Source: Lindgomyces ingoldianus
Lineage: Eukaryota > Ascomycota > Dothideomycetes > Pleosporales > Lindgomycetaceae
Length of the DNA stretch: 64,000 nt
Assembly: GCF_010093535.1 (NCBI RefSeq)
Contig: NW_022985173.1
Location: 1,184,855-1,248,854, forward strand
Reading direction: 5' to 3'
The notes beneath the pieces are model-generated. The model did not search any database and was not told the origin of the DNA. It saw only the letters and a list, made by a program, of their open reading frames with translations. This document shows positions 56,022-64,000 of this stretch, piece by piece. The translations under genes and the position numbers were made by a program. Positions within the stretch are counted from its first letter, which is position 1. Every line of letters starts with the position of its first letter.

Positions 56022-59000
56022 GTACCCCCCCTCTTATTAGAAAGGGGATCCTTTACATTAGTAGTTCTAGCATTAAGTTGTCTTTATTAGGGTACAGGTT
56101 TAGTTTAGATAGGTATTAGGCGTAGAATTAAGTTACTGTAGAGTTCTCTTATAAGGCTTCTGCAGGTTCCTATAACAGTTTGTTATATCTAGTCTATTTT
56201 ATAAAGTATTTATAGATACATTTTTTTTTATTAAACTAAATTTATTTAACATTTTCTATAATGTATTCTAGTTTGTTATTTATAATAACAGGTTTAAGTA
56301 GTAGGTTTAGCTGTCTAAGTAGATAGTTAGATTTAGAGGCTGCTTAGCGCAGCAATAATACGTAGAACACAGGGTGTATCTTTATGCTGTTAGGTAGAAT
56401 TAATTAGTAAGTATACAATAAGACTATATAAGCTACTATAAAAGAGCTAAAGTTTTTCTAATTAAGTTTCTTTAATTATTAGTTTATTTAGATATTTCTA
56501 GCGTCTAGCTAGACCTTCTTACTAGCTGCATACACAGGGGTAGAAGTTTAAGATTAGTTTACATACTCTTATTAAAAAGCTTAAGCCTATGTAAGCTCTT
56601 TATAAACATATTTAAATATATTTTAGATTTTATTAATAAGTCTATTTACATCTATTACTTATATAGATTAATAAGTTAGTTAAAGGGTATTTAAAAGTAG
56701 TTTAAATTCTATTTAGAGGTAGTATCTATAGTTTACTAAGAACAAGGATACTTATGTTAATTTAAATGTTATGTTATTAGCTTTAAACTATGCTATAGCT
56801 AACTATTTTACCTAGTTATTCTACTAGTAGTTTATGTACACTTATAAGACTTATTTTATTATAGTGTTTGCGTTCTTAGTCTAGCTATTAGTCTTTAGGT
56901 AAAAAGCTGTAAATAGATAGAGAGTAATTTAAAGCTGTTTATAAAGTGTGTCTTAAAAGGCTAAGACAAACTGCGTACCTCTGTCTAATATAATTATGTT
57001 AAGTAGGCTATAGTAAACTTATACATATTAGTAGAATAACTAGGCTATATTAGGAGCAGTTATAGAGGAATATAGTATTAGGTGTTAATACTTAGTTAAG
57101 TAATTAATAACTACTATAATATTTATATACCCTTTAAATAAAGGTAGGTTTATAATAAAATTAATTAATATATTTTTCTAAGCTTGTTTAAAGATTAGGA
57201 GTAGTTTAAGTAGGCTATTATACTTTTTTTAAGAGGCTTTTACTTTACAGTAAGTATAGCAACATAATACGTATTAGCGTACAGTATAGAACATGCGGGG
57301 CTAGTAGTACTCTCTCTGTAGTAGGTTAAGAGTCTTTTCTTTGCCTAAGTGTTCTTTAATAGGTAAGTTATATATAATTTAAAGTAGTTTAATTCTTAGT
57401 TTATTAAAATTAAAGATTATAAATTAGTTATAGTAATATAGCTTACTATTTTAGTTTTTATAGTTAGCTAGTGTTACCTTTTTTAACTAACTAGCGCTAT
57501 TTTAAAGCAGGTCTAAGGTTTCTTAGATAAATTTATTATTTAGATACTTATTAGTAATAATCTAATTAATTATTTAATCTATTTTGTTTAAGTTAAGGTC
57601 TAAAAATAGCTTAAGTTAAAGTAAAGTTTAGTGTTAAGCCTTTTACACTTCTTTTTAAGTAGGGACATTTTAGGATTATTTTATAAAAGCATCTAGTTTC
57701 CTTCTATTTTAACTAGGATAATAAGTAATCTTAAAATTAAAATAAAATAAGTATTTAAACTAATAAGCTTATTAGTAGCTAAGTTATTTTATAGTTACAA
57801 AGTACTATAAGTTCTTATAGTTAGATAGAACCTATATTAAATGCGCTGCACTTTCTAGTTTAGGTTGCTATTATTTAAAGTAGTGTACTATAGTAAGTAA
57901 TTTTTTATTATAGATCTTATAATTACTTTCTATAAAACTTATTCTTTTTAAAAAGTATGTAATAGGCCTAATAGTCCTGTCTAGCTTAGTCTAAGAGAGA
58001 ACTCTTGCTACTATGTAGTCTAAGGCATTAGCTTCTACAAGTATTAGTAGTTTAAAGTTAAAGTAGCAGAGTATTAGGGCTATAGTAAAGGCTTTTTTTA
58101 GCTAGTTAAAAAACTATTAGTAATTTAAGTTAAAGTTAAATTAAATTTCTTTCTTAGTAAGTATAATTATAGGGCTTACTTACTATAAAAAGTTGTTAAT
58201 AAATTATTAGTAAAAGTTAGTAAATTTTATAAAAGCTTAAACATTTTTTATGTTTTTTAAGTATTACTAATCTAGCACAGTTTAAACCTTAACAGGGTCT
58301 ATTTAAATGCTATCTATAGAGATTACATATTCTAAATATATAACCTTTAATTAGTAGAACTTACATTTATCTATGTTAAGTTGTAGACCTACTTTTTTTA
58401 TAGCCTTTAGCACTAGGTGTACATGCTATTTGTGCTTTAAAAGGCTATTACTATAAATTAAAATATTATTAATATATGTAGTGCAGAATATGTCTAGGTA
58501 AGGTTAAAGTAAGTTGTTTATAAAATGTTAAAAAGTACTAGGCGTGTTAGCTAAGCTAAAAGGCATTACTAGGTACTTAAATAGTCTATATTAAGTCTAA
58601 AACACTATTAGCTACTTATTACCTTTTACTATTCTTAGCTTATTAAAAGCAGTAATAATATCTAACTTTATAAAATACTTTACTTTACTTAGTTAGCTTA
58701 GAGTTTCTTATAAAAAGAGAATTAAGTATTAGTTTTTAATAGTAATAGTGTTTAGTTCTTAGTAGTTAACATAGAATTAAAGCCTACTTTTAGGTTTTTT
58801 TATAAATAGTATAAGTAACACTACTAGTAAAAAGCTAGCTTAAATAAACCTTTTTTTTAGGTTCTTATTAAGGTATTTTTAAAGCACTTTTAATTTATTT
58901 AGCAACATTCTATATAGTAGCCTATAACTAGGTTGTTTACTAGGCTTAAAAGTTATCTAGTAATTATATAGACGTTATATTAAAAGCTTATTAAACTTAT

Positions 59001-61048
59001 CTTAGAAAAAAACATGCAACAAGTTATAGTAGTCTTAAAAGACTATTATTTTTAAGTTAGTACATTTTTAAAAAGCTAGAGCTTAGTCTATATTAGAAAT
59101 TATAACTATGTAGATTTTATAATCTAGTTATTAAGCTAGAGTTATAAATAGGGCAGGTCCTATGTAGCAGATGTCTATCTACTATTTAAGTCCTAGTTTA
59201 TGTTTAAATTAGGTAGGTAGAAATTCTTTAAAAGCTTTTTTTTCTTTAAGTTTAAGCAGTTATTAAATTATTTTATATAGCCTATCTTAATAAAAGGCCT
59301 AGCTTATTAGCCTTGCTTAGGTAGTTTTTTTTTAAGTTATTAAAAAGTAAGTCTAGAGACCTTCTATATTAAGTGCTACTTAGGTGTTGTTTAGGTGTAA
59401 GTATAAGTATATATTTTAGTATTAAAAAAAGTTAAAGTTTAAAACTTACTCTTAGTAATTAAAAGTAACTTTATGCTAATATAGCTATAGTTATTCTAAG
59501 ATTAGGTTATAATATTCTATGTTTATTACATAGAGCTTAATCTACTTTTTATAGTGTTAGTAGGTAATTATAATAGTTATAGTATAAAAGATAAAACCTC
59601 TTTTAAGTTATTTTTTATTAAATTTAGTTAAGTAAATTATTTAGGTAAGTAGTGTTAATTAAAGATTTAGTTTACACACTAGTTCTTTATTAATGTAACC
59701 TATGCTATTTACTTCTAAGTTAATAAAAGCTTATATTAGGGCTAATATAGTTTCTTATTATAAATATATAAGAATATTAACTTAGTACTTTTAGTTATTA
59801 GTAGAGGACTTAGCTTATAAGTTAGCAGAGATCTAGTGTTAAATTAGTCCTAGAGGGCAACTTAGCCCTAAGACAAGCCTTTTTGCAGGCTTCTACTGCT
59901 ATAGCTGCAGCTATGTTAAAAGTAGTAAGAAAAATTAAAGCTTAAATATAAGTTAAAGCCCTTACAAAAATAAAATTAAAATAGTAAAGATTTTTAACAA
60001 GTGCTAGTAGCGCTACTTGCATAGACTTAAGAAAAAGAAATAAAGTAGTTTTAGAAGATATAACTATGCTTACTACACTTAAAGTATTAACTTTTTTTTT
60101 TATAATCTTTACACTTTCTAGAACTAACTAGAGCATAATTTAAATTAATTTTTATTACATTAAAGTCTTTATTTGCAACTGCGCTAGTTTAGGGGCGTAT
60201 TAGGGCTTGTATAGGGAGGAACCTTATGTTATTATTATAAGTAGTAATTAAGTTTACATACGCGTTAAAGTTATTTAGAAAGGGTTCTTCTACTATAGCG
60301 CGTTATAGTTTAGCTAAAAAAGAGTTATATAAAGCTGTAATTAGACCTATCTTATTTAGGCTTATATTAAATGTAAGTTAGCAGAACTTAGTAAAGTGTA
60401 AAGTAAAGCTTTTTTTTTTATTATAAAGTGTTTAGGCAACTTAGGGCTGTTAACTTTTTATTTAAGTCTCTATAAGTTACTTACAGAAACACTATAAATT
60501 AATTTAAGTTAATAATATCCTTATTTATTAGTAAGTTAATTAAGGCTGTTATATTACAGTTAAGTTAAAAGTAAATATATAGTAACTAAAAGTGTTTAAA
60601 AGGGAATTAGTCTATATTTCTTTTAAGTTTGTATTAAAGCTTATGTAGGAAGAAAAGTAGGTCTTTCTATTTTCTATTAAATAGCAGGGAATTAGAGAGT
60701 TAGTTAAATTTTATTACTAAGTTAGAAAAGTTATAAGTTGTAGGCAGTGTTAGGCAAAAAAGAGTTAAGCTATCTCTAGACTTCTAAGTAGGCTTTAAGG
60801 CTAGTAAGTTCTTAGTTCCTACTACTATAACAGAAGTTAAAGTAGAAATAGACTGCTTAATAACATAAAGCTGTTTTTTAAAGTCCTTTTAAAAAGCTTT
60901 AAAGCTTGCAATATAGTAGCTTTTCTATAAAGTAAGCACTTTTTAAAAAGCTTTTTAGCTTACTCTAATAGCTTAAAGTTATACAAGTACTAAGCTTATT
61001 AAATTAGATTTAAAGGCTATTCTTAGCTAAAGTTTTAACATAATATAA
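56022..61048 (-). pseudogene. gag-pol remnant of Gypsy copy 1
   Basis: Read on the minus strand with many stops. Reverse-transcriptase remnants lie near 58,440-58,560, with YINN where the catalytic YxDD should stand. An RNase H remnant (NFKLLILVEANAL) is near 58,020-58,080. An integrase zinc-finger-like stretch (LGKEKTLNLLQREYY, then CCYTYC) lies near 57,240-57,380. The order RT, RNase H, integrase is that of Ty3/Gypsy rather than Copia. Confidence 0.75.
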
Positions 61049-61366
61049 TGTTATAATTATGCATAAGTAAGGTTATAGAGCTTTACAGAGATCTAGTTTA
61101 ATTACTATGTAAGGTATTATAGTAGGTACAAGATGTTATGTAAGAAATAAAAAAGTTTAAAAGAAAATTAGTAATTAAATACTTAGCTTAGAAGTCTAAG
61201 CGCTTTAGGTATAAATTAAGCCTATTCTAGGTTTAGTTAGTGTTAAGGCAGTTTATGCTTAAGTTTATGTCTGTGTTGTGTTATGTTTGTGTTAGACGTG
61301 CACTAATAATACTCTAGTACGCATCTAATACAGTTATGTCTAGGATCTAGGGAGGATACTGTGACA
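61049..61366 (-). repeat. 5' LTR of Gypsy copy 1
   Basis: TGTTATAATTATGC start and GATACTGTGACA end on the plus strand, 318 bp; less decayed than the other LTR. Confidence 0.85.
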
Positions 61367-64000
61367 TATAATAAAAATTAATTTAAATTATACTTTAGTT
61401 AGTTTTAAAAAGCGTAAAAATTATAATAAAAAAAAAGTTAATACTTTAAGTGTAGTAAGCATAGTTATATTTTCTAAAACTACTTTATTATTTTTTTTTA
61501 AGTCTATGTAAGTAGCGCTGCTAGCACTTATTAAAGATTTTTACTATTTTAATTTTATTTTTATAAAGGCTTTAACTTATATTTAAGCTTTAATCTCTTT
61601 TACTACTTTTAACATAGCTATAGCTATAGCAGTAAAAGCCTATAAAAAGGCTTGTCCTAGGGCTAAGTTGCCCTCTAAGACTAATTTAACACTAGATCTT
61701 TACTAACTTATAGGCTAAGTCCTTTACTAATAACTAAAAGTACTAAGTTAATATTTCTATATATTTATAATAAAAAACTATATTAGCTTTAATATAAGCT
61801 TTTATTAACTTAAGAGTAAACAGCATAGGTTACATTAATAAAGAACTAGTATGTAAACTAAATCTTTAATTAACACTACTTACTTAAATAATTTACCTAA
61901 CTAGATTTAATAAAAAATAACTTTAAAAAAGTTTTATCTTTTATACTATAACTATTATAATTACTTACTAACACTATAAAAAGTAGATTAAGCTCTATAT
62001 AATAAACATAAAATGTTATAACTTAATTTTAGAATAACTATAGCTATATTAGCATAAGGTTGCTTTTAATTACTAAAAGTAAGTTCTAAACTTTAACTTT
62101 TTTTAATGCTAAAATATATACTTACACTTACACCTAAACAACACCTAAGTAGCACTTAATATAAAAGGTCTCTAGACTTACTCTTTAATAACCTAGAAAA
62201 AAACTACTTAAGTAAGGCTAATAAGCTAGGCCTTTTACTAAGATAAGTTATATAAAATAATTTAACAACTGCTTAAACTTAAAAAAAAGAAAGCCTTTAA
62301 GAAATCTTTACTTACTTAATTTAAACACAAACTAGGACTTAAATAGTAGATAAACATCTGCTATATAGAACCTGCTCTATTTATAACCTTAGCTTAATAA
62401 CTAAATTATAAAATCTACGCAGTTATAATTTCTAATATAGACTAAGCTCTAGCTCCCTAAAAACACACTAACTTAAAGATAATAGTTTTTTAAAACTACT
62501 ATAACTTATTATATGTCTTTTTTTAAAATAAGTCTAATAAGCTTTTAATATAACATTTATATAATTACTAGATAACTTTTAAGCCTAGTAAACAACCTAG
62601 TTATAAGCTACTATATAAAATGTTACTAAATAAATTAAAAGTGCTTTAAAAATACTTTAATAAAAACTTAAAAAAAAAGTTTATTTAAGCTAGCTTTTTA
62701 CTAGTAGTGTTACCTATACTATTTATAAAGAAACTTAAGGGTAGGCTTTAATTTTATGTTAACTACTAAAAACTAAATGCTATTACTATTAAAAACTAAT
62801 ACTTAAAATTTTTTTTATAAGAAACTTTAAGCTAACTAAGTAAAGTAAAGTATTTTATAAAGTTAAATATTATTACTGCCTTTAATAAGCTAAGAATAGT
62901 AAAAAGTAATAAGTAGTTAATAGTGTTTTAGACCTAATATAGACTATTTAAGTACCTAGTAATACTCTTTAGCTTAGCTAACATGCTTAGTACTTTTTAA
63001 CATTTTATAAATAACTTATTTTAACCTTACTTAAACATGTTTTGCACTATGTATATTAATAATATTCTAATTTATAGTAATAGCCTTTTAGAGCATAAAC
63101 AGCATGTACGCCTAGTGCTAAAGGCTATAAAAGAAGTAAGTCTATAACTTAATGTAGATAAATATAAGTTCTACTAATTAAAGGTTACATATTTAAGATA
63201 TATAATCTTTATAAATAGTATTTAAATAAACCTTATTAAAGTTTAGACTGTGCTAGATTAGTAATACTTAAAAGACATAAAAAATGTTTAAGCTTTTATA
63301 GAATTTACTAACTTTTACTAATAATTTATTAATAACTTTTTATAGCTAGTAAGCCTTATAATTGCACTTACTAAGAAAAAGATTTAATTTAACTTTAACT
63401 TAAATTACTAATAGTCTTTTAACTAGCTAAAAAAGCCTTTACTAAAGCTCTAATACTCTACTACTTTAACTTTAAACTACTAATACTTATAGAAGCTAAT
63501 GCCTTAGACTACATAGTAGCAGGAGTTTTTTTCTAGACTAAGCTAGACAGGACTATTAGGCTTATTACATACTTTTTAAAAAAAATAAGCTTTATAGAAG
63601 GTAATTATAAAATCTATAACAAAAAATTACTTACTATAGTACACTACTTTAAATAATAGCAACCTAAACTAGAAGGTACAGCGCATTTAATATAGGTTCT
63701 ATTTAACTATAAGAACTTATAGTACTTTATAACTATAAAATAACTTAGCTACTAATAAGCTTATTAGTCTAAATACTTATCTTATTTTAATTTTAAGATT
63801 ACTTATTATTTTAGTTAAAATAAAAAAAAACTAGATACTTTTATAAAGCAATTCTAAAACATCTTTACTTAAAAAGAAGTGTAAAAGGCTTAACACTAAA
63901 CTCTACTTTAACTTAAGCTATTTTTAAACTTTAACCTAAATAAAATAAATTAGATAATAAATTAAATTATTACTAATAAGTATTTAAATAATAAATTTAT
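61367..64000 (+). pseudogene. pol remnant of Gypsy copy 2
   Basis: Plus-strand reading with many stops. Reverse transcriptase is recognisable near 63,000-63,300 (MYINNILIYSNSLLEHKQHV), again with Asn-Asn in place of the catalytic Asp-Asp. RNase H follows near 63,430-63,660 (FNFKLLILIEANALDYIVAG, then NYKIYNKKLLTIVHYF). The integrase would lie beyond the window. Confidence 0.75.

Larger units (their letters stand above)
55704..61366 (-). mobile_element. complete but dead Ty3/Gypsy retrotransposon, copy 1
   Basis: Two 318 bp direct LTRs (55704-56021 and 61049-61366) bound a 5.66 kb element. Five-base target repeats TATAA flank it (55699-55703 and 61367-61371). A minus-strand purine run (GAGGGGGG, then GTAC) lies just inside the LTR at 56,022, so the coding direction is minus. 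All frames are broken by stops. Confidence 0.85.
54490..64000 (+). mobile_element. Ty3/Gypsy retrotransposon copy 2, split by copy 1 and running off the window
   Basis: The 5' LTR is 54490-54807. Internal sequence continues 54808-55703, is interrupted by copy 1 and resumes at 61367. Both parts match the reverse complement of copy 1 in register (copy 1 positions about 61,048-60,165 and 60,164-57,500). Reading direction is plus. The 3' end lies beyond 64000. Confidence 0.8.

Overview
The window is nuclear DNA from a filamentous ascomycete (Pezizomycotina). Genes are short-spaced and carry small introns of about 45-100 bp with GTAAGT/GTATGT-type donors, CTAAC branch sites and TAG/CAG acceptors. 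Proteins read as typical mould orthologues (retromer Vps26, Erb1, Prp5, Nas6, Nit2). The last 13 kb is AT-rich repeat DNA with the CpA-to-TpA decay expected of repeat-induced point mutation (RIP). A leotiomycete-like fungus would fit, but the sequence alone does not fix the class.

Positions 1-50,600 are gene-bearing. 1.2-13.4 kb holds housekeeping genes: VPS26 (-), gluconokinase (+), branched-chain ketoacid dehydrogenase E2 (+), VPS25 (+), a six-BRCT Brc1/Rtt107 protein (-), and an alpha/beta hydrolase ending in a peroxisomal PTS1 (+). 14.5-20.0 kb is more accessory: two MFS transporters facing each other around a small secreted cysteine-rich protein made of two tandem modules. 21.9-30.2 kb is a conserved nuclear block: bHLH factor (-), ERB1 (-) and PRP5 (+), the last two sharing a 275 bp divergent promoter. 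31.4-42.6 kb is mixed: a SLAC1/Mae1-type transporter, a TA-flanked inverted-repeat transposon containing a 200 bp assembly gap, a PQQ-type sugar dehydrogenase, an SMP-30-like secreted propeller protein, a decayed membrane-protein gene and a frameshifted F-box-like gene. 42.8-48.8 kb returns to core genes: NIT2 (-), an SGM1/TMF golgin (+) and the proteasome chaperone NAS6 (-).

From about 50.6 kb to the end there is no intact gene. This part can be read as a stack of insertions: an inverted-repeat element (A) is split by a second one (B) at a duplicated TA; A is also entered by a small LTR element (C); C's second LTR is entered by a Ty3/Gypsy element on the plus strand (copy 2); and copy 2 is split by a complete Gypsy element on the minus strand (copy 1; two 318 bp LTRs and matching 5 bp target repeats). 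Reverse-transcriptase, RNase H and integrase remnants are recognisable, but they are full of stops and both copies carry YINN where the catalytic YxDD should be.

Exon-intron models were built by hand from splice signals, frame continuity and family knowledge. Two introns appear to use GC donors. No tRNA, rRNA or CRISPR feature was recognised.
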